DNA of 64,000 nucleotides from Anthostomella pinea (taxonomy: Eukaryota; Ascomycota; Sordariomycetes; Xylariales; Xylariaceae): positions 1,178,001-1,242,000 of the forward strand of contig CAUWAG010000018.1 in NCBI GenBank assembly GCA_963556695.1, in the 5' to 3' direction. This document shows positions 35,089 through 45,488 of this stretch, in pieces (position 1 is the stretch's first letter; every line of letters starts with the position of its first letter). A program made the position numbers and the translations under genes. A model generated the notes under the pieces. It was not told the DNA's origin, did not search any database, and saw only the letters and a list, made by a program, of their open reading frames with translations.

Positions 35089-36131
35089 TCAGTAGACAAG
35101 AATCGGCTTAGCATCTTCTGCGACTCCTTTCCACAAAGCCTCTATGCCCTCGACTAGATCCGCGGGTAAGGGCCCTACATGAATAGCTGCAGCATATGCC
35201 TCGAGCTGTTGTTGGTTCCGAGGTCCAACAATGACGCTGTCCCCTCTGACCTCGTCAGCATAGAATGGTTCAGCAGCCATCGCATGCTAGCATCTGTCAT
35301 GTCGATGTCGTGAGCGTCGCACAGCGCAGCTAGCTTGCGTATCGCATCGTGGAAGCTGGGTTTGTCGTACCAATGACGACCCGCCATACCCATTGCATTG
35401 TCCTTGGAGACTTCGAAACGAGTGCCTTTGAGGGCATCAGGGTTATCTGCAAAGGTGACTTTTCCGGTCAACATACCCCCGGCTAGTGGGGAGTAGGCGA
35501 TGAAAGCGACATTGTGCTTGCGGAGAAGAGGAAACAGGGTCGTCTCGTAAGTGCGGCATAAAAGGTTGTATTGGCCCTGGTAGACGCTTGGCTTAACGTA
35601 GCCTTGCTCCTCGCAGATACCCAGGTATTCTTTGAACAAGTCCGGCGGGAAGTTGGAGACTCCCGTTTTTGCGCATTTGCCCTGCCGGAACACGGCATTA
35701 AAACCGGCGGCTTGCTCTTGCAGCGGGGTGACGTGATCGGGGCCGAGAGCGTAGAAGACGTTGACCTGGTCGGGTTAGCGGAGGAACTCTGACGCGTCCA
35801 CGTAATCATGAAAGGACGAGAGTGATAGCAGTCGTACCTTGTGAGCCTTGAGACGTTCCAAGCTTTCCCTCAATGGTGTGGCGATCGCCTCTATAGTGAG
35901 GGTCTTGTTCCCACCGTCGAACCACATCACCTTGGAATCGACGAGAAGGCCATCGCGTCCGATCTCACCGATGAACTTCTCTGCCAAGCCTGGATTGGTG
36001 AAGGGATACAGGGCGACAGGATCAATCTCTTGACAGTCAAGTTTGTCCAGGTTGGCAATCTGATACTGCACCTGGTCTATGTCGAGATTGTGACCCCAAG
36101 TCCCACTGCCAACCAGGATTTTGGGGGCCAT
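35089..36131 (-). pseudogene. Aldo/keto reductase (AKR7/aflatoxin-aldehyde-reductase-like), one intron, C-terminal frameshift
   Basis: Exon 1 36131-35838 (MAPKILVGSGTWG; Asp and Tyr of the active site in EIDPVALY, Lys in LLVDSKV). Intron 35837-35766 (GTACGA...GACCAG, branch GCTAAC). Exon 2 starts VNVFYALGPDHVTP and continues GVSNFPPDLF, YQGQYNLLCR, AYSPLAGGMLTGK. The NADPH-binding end VIVGPRNQQQLE...KPILVY is in another frame (35280-35089), so a 1-nt indel lies at about 35240-35265. The usual YLHAPD motif, holding the catalytic His, reads YALGPD. Both features argue against full activity. Confidence 0.75.
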
Positions 36132-37127
36132 TATGAAAGTACGGAAATTGCGGAAGAGATCGTGTCAGCGGCCGTGGGGAGGTGAGAAGTGCGCATATAG
36201 GTGTGTGTTGGTGCGGGCGGCGGGCGGCATGCATAATGCTACCCCTTGCTTAACTTTATGCAGGTTGGCTCTACTCGCGCGGTACAGGTTGGCCACAGTT
36301 CCTGCGTAATAATACATCGGCTTTGCCACCTCGCATTTTGAGGGGCTTTTCAGTTAGGCTTAGGAAGTACTGGTGCTCTGGAAGAATAGATACTACCATT
36401 CAAGAGACCAAAGCAAGATGGCTGATAATTCACGTCGTAAAGCACAAATTAGCAATTACTCTGCTAGACAAGGTTCCTTGAACATGTCTAAAATCTCGTT
36501 CGTTCGTGTTAGAGGGCCCTGGAGGCATGTATATGTTGCCCTTCTACGTGCTGGTGATACGTCCCGTTCTGCACGCGGAAGAACACGTCCTGCGCGCGGA
36601 AGAAAAACACAGCCGTCCAGTAGTAGTTGGAGAAGTCATCGGCAAACGTGCATGTCGTACCGCTTCGGTTGGGTTTATCATGTCCTCGCGATACGTTAAC
36701 AGGTTAACAGCATTCTCAAGCGCCTGTTAGTGAAATCACTCATGCGCAATGCTTGCTTTACCTCCAAAAGGAGCTGATGTGGGCGATGGTTTCACTATTA
36801 ACCCCGATCGCGACAGTCCGAAGTCAATGTGCCTGTCGACCCCAGGCTGGGCAACTCAAGCATGCAAAAAGCATAGTTATACTTCCGACGACTCGTCGAA
36901 CCTTCAATGCCATAGTCAAACGTGTTAGTTACGGCTTTTCCGTCTTTCTTAGGTCTCATTGGTCACACAGGGTTAGGGTTAGGGTTAGAACCCATCGATC
37001 GTTTTAGCGGGCTCCACAGTAGGCTCTGTAGGATCTGCTGCGGGGCAGACCTCACCCTCATCACACTCGCTCATGGCTCATGCCAGACACCTCATCCATC
37101 ACACGCCAACTGCAAGCCACACCAACA
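36132..37127. other. Spacer with interstitial telomere-like repeat
   Basis: Frames at 36373-36730 encode basic Arg/Ser-rich sequence without recognisable domain. (GGTTAG)3 is at 36971-36988. The promoters of the aldo/keto reductase (minus) and the methyltransferase (plus) lie here. Confidence 0.4.
36971..36988 (+). repeat. Interstitial telomere-type repeat (GGTTAG)x3
   Basis: GGTTAGGGTTAGGGTTAG, three units of the fungal telomere repeat TTAGGG, inside normal sequence. Confidence 0.85.
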
Positions 37128-38349
37128 ATGTCAAACAGTGACATCGACACCCAGCTGTTGCTGTTCCGGCGCCAATACCTACAGCTGTTCGAGCCAGACT
37201 TCCTAGCCTGGCCCCCGCCCCAGCTCCTCAGAAGCTCCGATGCGCAGACGTGGCTTCACAAGAACCTCTTCGACGAGAGCCGAAACCCCCGGCTGCCGCC
37301 TGCGAGGTACCAGCTGCGTGTGCTCCAGCCGCTTGTCACCCGGATAGAGAAAGCAATACATCATGCAGGTGAAGGGGTACGTCTCTGAAATCCTGGAGCC
37401 CTCCCCCGGCCGCTGACAGAGTCAGTAGGAGCTTTGTGATGATTTGAAAGCGCGCCTCGCGTCTCTCTCAACGCACGGCTTCCCCTCAGAGTCCCTGGCA
37501 GTTCAGGAGAACGCCTACGTGACATTCACATGCCTACCAGAACATCGAGTCTCAAGTGAAGAGAATGACGACGCAGCCGACGACCCCACAGTCACGCTTC
37601 TCGAGCATCGAAGTCTGGTACAAGGGTCCAAAGTAACCGGTTACCGGACCTGGGAAGCAGCGCTCCACCTAGGCGCCTATCTCCTCACTGAAGCCGGCGC
37701 GCGCCTCGTCGCTGGGAAGAGCGTCCTGGAGCTCGGGGCCGGCACGGGGTTCCTCGCTGTTCTGTGCGCTAAGCATCTACAGGCACGGCATGTCACGACT
37801 ACGGATGGCGACGCGGGCGTCGTGCATTGCTTGAGGCATAATCTGCGGCTCAATGGGCTTGATGATGGCCGGCGCGTGAAGGAGGCTAAGAGGTTGTGGT
37901 GGGGCGAGGAGCTGAGGGGGATGTGGGTGGAAGAGGCTTGTGAGTGTGAGGGTTATGATGTTGTCGTTGGTGCTGACATCGTGAGTTTCGCTCAATGATG
38001 GTAAGCGCGAGGTATGCTAATTGGGACTCAGACATACGAGAAGGGGGCTGTCATGACCCTTGCGTTGACGCTGCAACATCTGTTCGATCTCAGGCCGCGG
38101 CTGGTGGTCATCATTGCTGGCGTGGTTCGCAACGCTACATTCCAAGCTTTCAGAGATGAGTGTGGTATGCGACCTATCACGTTATATAGCATTGGAAGGA
38201 AGTATACTGACTATTGTGTCTTACCAGTGCGACGTGACTTCCTAGTTGAGGAAGTGCAATTTGGAGTGAAGCCGATGCGTGAGCAGAAGTGCTTGTTCTA
38301 CGCAGCAGCCATGCCTATCAAGATTCTGAAGATTACTCGTCCTGCTTGA
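37128..38349 (+). CDS. EFM3: Efm3/FAM86-like protein-lysine N-methyltransferase (eEF2-type)
   Basis: Three exons: 37128-37376, 37429-37980 and 38032-38349, with introns of 52 nt (GTACGT...CAGTAG) and 51 nt (GTGAGT...CTCAG, branch GCTAAT). They give about 372 residues; an in-frame ATG at 37080 could add 16. The N-terminal FAM86-type region reads RRQYLQLFEPDFLAWPP...WLHKNLFDES. It is followed by a class I SAM-dependent methyltransferase fold with ELGAGTGFL (SAM-binding glycine loop), TTDGD (acidic loop) and YDVVVGADI...TYEKG (post-motif region). In yeast and humans this family trimethylates a lysine of elongation factor 2 in the cytoplasm. All exon joins keep frame and no damage is seen. Confidence 0.88.
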
Positions 38350-38561
38350 TACATCAAGCACCTTCGCCCTCTCGCACTGCAGGGGTGATGAGACATTGCA
38401 GAGGAGACTGGCAATTGCTTACCCGCCCTTGCGTGCCAACCACGACCATACGCCAGCGAAGCTACGTCTCACGAGTCGGGCAAGATCTTACGGTGTAATG
38501 GTCATATTGCTACCCATACGTATGAATAGCTCAAGCCTACAACTGGTGGGCTTCGGCAGGA
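38350..38561. other. Short convergent 3' spacer
   Basis: Separates the 3' ends of the methyltransferase (plus) and carboxypeptidase (minus). No gene seen. Confidence 0.5.
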
Positions 38562-40751
38562 TCAAACCAGAATAGCCTGTACCAGGGCAGCAACAACAGT
38601 CCAGAAGCCTGCACTTTGGATCCCAGCACCGAGCTGCCAACTCACGGCAGAAGAACTCTCTGTCGGCGTAGCACTGGCTCCAGAATCCGTCGGAGTTATA
38701 GTGCTAGTCGCTGTAGCGGTCGGAATGACCGTTGAAGTGGAACTGCCCGTGAAATTGCCGACGCCAGCGAAGACCTCAGGGAACAGCTGCGTCGAGTTCT
38801 TGTCCTGCACTATCCCGCTCACGATAGTCGCCGAGCCGTTCCTGACGCTCTCGATCTGCTCCTCGGTACAAGTTGCCGTATCGTATATATAGCAGTAATG
38901 CAACAAGTCAGCCGGGTCCTCGTTCTTATGCGCCCACGTGTCCGCCTTCCCATTCGTCGCGTACTCAGGGTCCGCCGCCGTGTCGACAGTCCCGGTCGCG
39001 ATATCCAGGTTGAACAGCGCGCGCGTGAACATCTGGTATGCCGTCTCGGGCTGGTACGACGGGATCTCGTGGCCTGCCTCGTACACGCGCGAGAAGGACA
39101 GGTTGCCGTACTGCCGCACCTGGCCGCCGACGTACGAGTCGTTGACGACGATGTCGGTGTACCCGGCCGCGTTGAACCGCTCCGTGCCCGTGTAGTTGAT
39201 GGCCAGGCTGACCGCCTCGCCGCCCATCCAGTTGCACGCGAAGTCGCGGTCGCCGTACATCAGGTGCACCTTGACGCCGCTCTCGAGCAGGTAGGCCAGG
39301 TCCTCGATCCACCCGGGGCGCGGGTAGTCGCCAATGGATCGGAAAGCCGACGCCACGGTCGACGACGACGATGAAAAGTTCAGGAGTACGCCGAGCGCGG
39401 CCTGCACGTGCGGCTGGTTGAGGTAGCCGTTGTAGAACGAGGGTGGGAACGGGCTCGGGTCTACCGAGGCCATGTCGTAGTAGTTGCGTCCGGAATAGTC
39501 GAGGTACGGGTCGCGCACCTCGGTCGTGCAGAAGGTCTCGGCCGCGGAGCAGATGGCGTTGACCGTCTCGTTGACGCCAATGTTGTCCGGGTCCGAGAGG
39601 CTGGCTACCGCGCGACAGTCGTTGATCTGGTCACGGCAGCCGCCTTCTCGGTCGAGGGCGTCCATCATGGCCAGGTAGATCGTCTCGTTGACAGTCTGGA
39701 TCCCATAGGTGTTGTTGTACGCAATTTGCGGGTACGATGGCCATTGTATCTGGCGGTCGATGCACGAGTTGATGAGGATGAGCGTGTCGAGGTTGATGAT
39801 GTAGTTCTCGCCGTCTGCGTCGCTCCACGTCCCGTTCTCGATCTTCTGGTTCTGCTCCTCGAAGAACGCGGAGAACTCGGGGCCATAACGGCCGCCGTAT
39901 GACTCCGTGGCGATGCTGACGCGGGAGTCGTTGGGGTGGTACGCTGGGAACTCCTGGAACCACGTCTGGGCGAAATGCCATAGCGCAATGGCTGCGTTTC
40001 GGCTGCCCAGCGCAGTCTGGTTCGGGTTCTGACTCGGATACGTACCCACCAGTAGAGTAGTGTTCTGCTCTGGTATTGGGTCGGTCTTGTTCAGCTTGAT
40101 GACTTCGCCGGTGACGAGGTCGTTGGTGACGTTCTGCAAGGTGTCGTATGACAACCCGACCTGAACCGGCTGGTCGAGATACAGCATGTTGACTACGCAC
40201 GCAGTCAGCGACGTTGGAAAGGGGAATGCATCTTGGTCGACTCATTCGCTCCGGAACTCACCCTCATTGTTCCACGCCCATTCACTCAACGTTGTGGAAT
40301 TGGAGTCGGAGTTGACATAGCAGGGTCCGTTCTCAGCGAACAGACCGAGCAAAGAGCTGCTTCCCGGTCCGCCGTTCATCCATATCGACAGCGGCGAGTT
40401 GACGGGGTCTTTTCGCGACTCGAAGAACCAAAAGAAGGTGTTGATGGGGTAGTCTTGCTCCTCTCCTAGGTCTACCAGGGATCCGGGCGGGAGATAGATA
40501 TATCCCGCGTAAGACTTGACGCCCTCTGTAGTTTCGCAGATGCCTGGCTATGAGAACGTTAACACTGGGGTATCTCGATGGAGACAATTGCACATGATCA
40601 CCTCTTTATAGCTGATCGTCACGCCATCGCCGAACTTCGACTGAAGTACCGTCACGTTCTCAGGCGTTGATGGGAATTGGGCAAGAGCAACTGGAGCAAG
40701 CATAGGGGGGCCAGCGGCCACAAGAAGCCCAATAGGAAGCATCGTGAGCAT
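38562..40751 (-). CDS. Serine carboxypeptidase, family S10, GPI-anchor-like C-terminus
   Basis: Exons 40751-40602, 40547-40262 and 40192-38562. Introns run 40601-40548 (GTGATC...CATAG) and 40261-40193 (GTGAGT...GCGTAG). Together they give 688 residues in one clean frame. Signal peptide [14 protein letters not shown]...ALAQ. S10 hallmarks: [20 protein letters not shown] (oxyanion region), nucleophile Ser in [10 protein letters not shown], catalytic Asp in [10 protein letters not shown] and His in [10 protein letters not shown]. The C-terminus is Ser/Thr-rich and ends in a hydrophobic tail, as in GPI-anchored fungal carboxypeptidases. It removes C-terminal residues from peptides in the secretory pathway or at the cell surface. 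The long GC-rich frames on the opposite strand are shadows. Confidence 0.92.
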
Positions 40752-41090
40752 GGAAGGGCAAGGTCGACCTGCTGTACGTAGACTCTCCACAGTCTGGAGG
40801 TGGGAGCTCATGCTCTTATATGTCATCGTCTATACAACCTATCTGCACCCCCCCGCAGTTGGCCGTAACTACCCGGAAGCTTGCGCCGCATAGCTGCAGG
40901 CCGGAGCAGTTCGGTATGACGCCCCTGCCCGTGAGGTTATACCGTTGAGGAAGGTAAGCGAGATATCGTGGTAATGGAACTTCTTGGCACAGTAACGTGG
41001 CTTGGGCTACCCTGACCCCGCGTCCGAAGGTGGTGGACTTGTGCCACTGACGGGCTGCAGCGTCTGCTTACATTTCAGGTTCCTATCACC
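40752..41090. other. Upstream region of the carboxypeptidase
   Basis: Contains its presumed promoter. An in-frame upstream ATG at 40826 would lengthen the N-terminus, but the signal peptide fits the start at 40751. No clear TATA box. Confidence 0.4.
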
Positions 41091-42870
41091 TTAAATACGG
41101 CTCACCAGCTTTTGCAAGCCTCTCTTCTCCTCCCGGATGGAAGTCACGATGGCCGCCGCAGAACACAATGCCTTACACACGGCGGCAGGATACTCAGTCC
41201 GGGCCAAGATTGCACAGCCTCTGTGGTGTTTACGAACTCCGCAATGCACGTATATGCCCTGCTCACCCTCCATGTGGCAGCCACCCTCATCCCAAGCGAT
41301 GCCAGCGTCTTCCGAGTCGTCTTCGTTGGGCATGAAGCCGATCTTGAGATCCTGTCCGGGTGACCGCGGCGGGTCGAGTCCCACGCATCACAACGGAAGA
41401 TTTGGGGGAGACTGGCCTCGCTTTCGTTGGTTTCCTCGGACGACGCCAGGATCCCTAGAAGTCCATACATGTGGTTGACGAATCCGCGTCCGCGTGAGGC
41501 AGTCGAAATGGACCTAGAGTGCGCTGTGAGGGCCTCGGTGAAAAGCAAACAGATGTGCGCCATGTCGCTATCTTGGTCCACCGCTGCTGCTGCTTCGATG
41601 AACGGACGCACAGGCGGGGATACGGTCTGGACTCAGTCAATGCGTCCGCGGGCATAGGTCGATAGAGAAATAATCTCCCATGCCGGACGCACCCTTCGGT
41701 CAACGTGGTAGACCGCGAGAAGGACAGTAAGGTGGGCCGTGGGCATTAGGTTAAACCGCACAACTCCGGAGAAAGCCCAGATTGAGGCTCCCGATAGTGA
41801 CGTACTGGTGGTCAATGAGTCCATAAGACGCACAGCGGACCTTGGCGTACTCTTTGTGTTGGATCATGGCTGGGCTGGGTTTCCAACAGTGTTGGCGAAC
41901 AGGGTAGACAGCGGAGGACGGTGAGTCTTTGGCCTTGCCAGAGGATTGCGCAAACAACGCACGCGTAGTATTTCATGCAGTCGACGCACATCATACCATC
42001 TAGCTTCGCATGCTTGCAAACTCCCGCTGATAAGCCGTTGGCGGTCACGACGAATTGGATAGGCTTGTCCAGCCAGCGGTTGGCAAAAGGGTGGTGCGGA
42101 CCATTGATACGGAATTGCATATGTCGCTCCCCAGAGCTTGTCGGCGACTCGTCATCGAGACGCACGACAAAGGCGGCATGCTCAAGAACCCCTGGGACTG
42201 CGTCGTTGTGGGGATCGAGCTTGAGCTCATGGTGAGTCTGGGGCGTAGGGAGTCAGCAGGTCGAAGGAATTTGAGGGACGAAGGGAACACTGTTAGACGT
42301 ACCTCAGCCCACGACTTGCGCTCGTCGGCAGTCAGGGTACAGACGGGGAACAAGGGTTCAATTGAGGCCTCGGGGATGTCGGTATATGCTGTAAGAATGG
42401 CTGGAAGAGATAGGGGTGTGCCCGGGCCTGGCAGAACGAGCTGGAATACGTGACCGCGCCGCAAAATGGCAACGGTATGGTTCACATCGAACAGCCACAT
42501 CTGGTCCACATCTACGGATGGCCGAAGAGTAGCATAGAACAACCATTTCCGAGCCTCGGCATTCAAAGGTGCACCGTGGAGTGTGTCCACAGCCATTTCG
42601 CCAGCGACCAGACTGCGCAAAATCGATGGCTGTCTTTGTCAGCACGGCAGCACGCATCCTTTGCGACTGTGCCGGCGCGTTGACTGGGTGGCCAACCGAG
42701 TAAAGACTGTAATCATGCAGCGGATCGCGGTGCTCGGGGTACACTGCCGGTCATAGGCTTCGGCAATCACATCAGGTTCGGTCTCCTCCAACCGCCGCTG
42801 TAGGAATGGACCCGGTCCCCCGAGGAAGGATCGAACAGCATATTTGCCTCTAACCGAGGGGGATGTGGGA
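41091..42870 (-). pseudogene. Carnitine/choline O-acyltransferase-like gene, multiply broken
   Basis: Family traits appear in order. GPFLQRRLEE is near 42810; YPEHRDPLHDYS and MWLFDVNHTVAILRRGHVFQL follow. WAE is joined over an intron (GTACGT...CCCAG, about 42302-42240) to THHELKLDPHNDAVPG and AAFVVRLDDESP. Next come RWLDKPIQFVVTANGLSAGVCKHAKLDG (the His of the active-site region), AHLTVLLAVYHVD, RPFIEAAAAVDQDSDM and LKIGFMPNEDDSEDAGIAWDEGG. These pieces lie in different frames. At least two frameshifts (about 41770 and 41370), one TGA after GRID (about 41636) and unclear N-terminal joins are present. The enzyme would move acyl groups between CoA and an alcohol; this copy cannot. Confidence 0.75.
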
Positions 42871-43030
42871 GAAGATCAAGCGCCCCTTCACTCTTTAAGG
42901 CGTTGAGGGGTCAGATTCACCGAGAATGTTGTAATCTCCTGTTAGAATCGACGAGTTTCATTGGATGAGTTGGTGGTGGCGGAGGATGATAAGATGAACT
43001 GAGCTTGGGCAGCCAATGCAAGTGCTTTAT
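42871..43030. other. Short spacer
   Basis: No feature recognised up to the solo LTR target site (TTTAT, 43026-43030). Confidence 0.4.
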
Positions 43031-43228
43031 TGTTAGATTTCAAAGTGTTCTATTAAGGAGAGGAATTCCAGCTACTCTGGAGCGGCCAGAATGGCCCTAT
43101 ATATATCCAAGATACTAAAGGAAAGGATACGTGGCCTTATATTGGCCATGTATGTGACAGAGTCACAAATGGGGATGGTGATCCTGAAGGATGACTATGG
43201 ATGGGCTAACGTAGCCCAGAATCCAACA
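43031..43228 (+). repeat. 198-bp solo LTR, 5-bp TSD
   Basis: Begins TGTTAGATTT and ends GAATCCAACA (short inverted ends TGTT-GATT), with a TATATATA box inside. Flanked by TTTAT at 43026-43030 and 43229-43233. The TGTTRG...YCCAACA ends resemble Copia-type LTRs. No internal retroelement sequence remains. Confidence 0.85.
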
Positions 43229-43503
43229 TTTATCCCATGTCCATCATGAGACGTAGGATCACAGCGCATGTGTACACCTTCCCAGGACAGACTCCTTGCA
43301 ATGTTGCAGCATTTGGCCCGCCCGGGTTTCCGTCTCTGTCGGAGGCTCTCTTCCTTTGCAAATGCGCGGGACTTAATATCGAGCAAAGTTTTGGAGCAAG
43401 ATAGCCTGAGTACAGCGAGCAAGGTTCCAAAAAGCCTAACAAGCGACACAGAACCAACAGCGACGACATCACGCCGAAGATCGTGACTTTGCCTCAGCAG
43501 GCC

Positions 43504-44957
43504 ATGTCGCCCAGTATTAAGGACTATTGTGGTAGCGCTGGCGAAAAGGCTGGAAACGAGACGGCAGATCAAGATGAGGGCCAGGAGGAGGCCATGGAAG
43601 GGCTGCCGCTTCTAATGTTCACCTTGGGCATCATGACTGTGGTATTTCTGATATGCCTAGACCATTATATCTTTGGTCGGTTCATACTCCCTGGAAGTTC
43701 GTCGAGTCCACGGCAAGCGACGCCCCGTAAACATCTCAATTGTTTGCAGCCTCGACGGCGTCGCCTCTTTCGTCGGGCCGCTGTTGGGTGGTGTGCTCAC
43801 CGACTCACGTCTGACCTGGCGCTTCTGTTTCTGGATCAATCTTCCTGTCGGCCTCGCGGCATTTGCTGTGCTCTTCTGGTTTCTTCGCGATCCCCCACAA
43901 GCGGCCCAAGCCACAAAGGAACCAGTATTGAGGAGACTGACGCGAGTCGACTGGCTCAGCATGGTGCTTCTGCTGGCGGGCTTCTCCATCCTACTGCTGG
44001 GTTTACAATGGGGTGGGCTCGTGTACCGCTGGTCAGACCCGCGAGTTTTCGGATGCATATTGGGTGGCAGCCTCGCGTTGGTGTTCTACTTTGTCTATCA
44101 GTACCACCAAGGCGACAAGTAGGTCACCACAGTCGCCAAGTTAACCTTGGAGGATGTTATCTAACTGCGTCATTCAAGTGCCGCTATCCCGTACCGCATC
44201 CTCCGCCAGAGGACCGTCTTCTTCCGTGCTGGTTTCATGCTCCTCATGGCCATGCTGATCGGTACGCTGGTGTACTATCTGCCATTTGAGTTCCAGGTGA
44301 GGCTCCCTTATCTGCACTTGTCTTATTTCTAACCAACGCTCCCCTTTCATGCAGGCTGTCCGCGGTAACGATGCGAGAACTTCCGGAATCATGAACTTGG
44401 CCTTCCTGACTCCCCTCATGCTCTCTCCACTGTTGAGCGGTACCTTGATCAGTCTGACAGGCTGGTACGTGCCGTTCATGTGCCTCGGCGGCGTATTGTC
44501 GACGGTTGGTGCTGGACTGCTTACGACACTCGGCGCCACGACATCGAATGCACGTCTTATTGGATATCAATTCCTGACAGGCTTCGGCAGCGGCATATGC
44601 CATCAGATCCCATACACCTCCATTCTGCATGTGCTTCCGGTCAGCGACATGGTCATAGGGAGCAGCTTGTGCAGCTATCTCAACAGCCTTTGGGCCATCC
44701 TAGGCATCGTACTAGCCCAAGTCATCCTCGCCTCCGCTCTCATCCGGAGCCTGGATGGTGTAGCGGGAGCAGAACCACACGCTATCATCCAGGCTGGCCC
44801 AACCAATATCGGCGATGCTGTGATACCTGCGCTTGTCAATACAGTGCGCAGCGCGTACAGTGGTGCTTTGCAGACTACTTATATCCTGCCCGTTGTTGCA
44901 GCTGGCCTGTGTTGCGTCTATGCCCTCGGCATGGAGTGGAAGCGCTTGAAGAATTAA
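43504..44957 (+). pseudogene. MFS transporter (DHA2-like) with deletion of TM2-TM4
   Basis: Starts MSPSIKDYCGSAGEK, acidic N-terminus, then TM1 (LLMFTLGIMTVVFLICLDHYI). At about 43665-43700 the sequence jumps, with a frame change, to RRPVNISIVCSLDGVASFVGPLLGGVLTDS...WRFCFWINLP, the TM5-TM6 region; roughly 100 residues (TM2-TM4 and the motif-A loop) are missing. Two good introns follow: 44119-44178 (phase 2, joining GD to N-AAIPYRILRQR) and 44297-44354 (phase 0). The last exon, to 44957, encodes the remaining helices intact. The family exports small molecules by proton antiport; this allele lacks essential helices. Confidence 0.8.
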
Positions 44958-45283
44958 GGCTGGGACGGGAAGTTAATTTGGAGTTTTTCTTCAGAGACGC
45001 CGTTATCTCATAGGGCATAGTTATACCTTAATAAACTTCGAAAATCCCGAAGGCCCGGATAAATTAAGCTTCGTAAGAAACAACGGGAGTTAAGCTAACT
45101 ACCTAATAGATGCAGTTTTCGTCTATAGGCTCATGTTAGCTTGCTATAGCCTATTCTTACTAATCATATACTCGGACTAGACACTAGCCGTGGGGAAATG
45201 AGCATTCGGTGTTATGTCTAGGTCGCGCTAATGACTTGAAAGCATTCTTGTATTCTTGCAGAACCTGCGCGAGACCTTTCCCC
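44958..45283. other. Short spacer
   Basis: No gene or repeat recognised between the MFS gene and LINE copy B. Confidence 0.4.
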
Positions 45284-45294
45284 TGCCCTATTTG
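45284..45294 (+). repeat. Target-site duplication of LINE copy B, left
   Basis: TGCCCTATTTG here and at 50891-50901. Confidence 0.9.
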
Positions 45295-45488
45295 TTTGTT
45301 TGTTTGTTTTGTATTTAACGTGGGGGTAGCTCCTCAGTAGTGCAAACCACGCCTCCCAGAGCCTCTGCATCGCAGGGTTGTGGAGGTCTCAAGATAATAA
45401 GTACAGTCAGTCCCGCTCACGGGCCCATCCCTGTTGTTGCGGCGGTATGACCTTGGGGTCATCCATCTGGTCCTTTAAGGAAGGCTAT

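Noticed and set aside
38701..40245. Several long GC-rich ORFs on the opposite strand and in other frames of the carboxypeptidase
   Set aside because: Shadows of a clean three-exon S10 peptidase with all catalytic residues; their composition is Arg/Val-rich and not protein-like.
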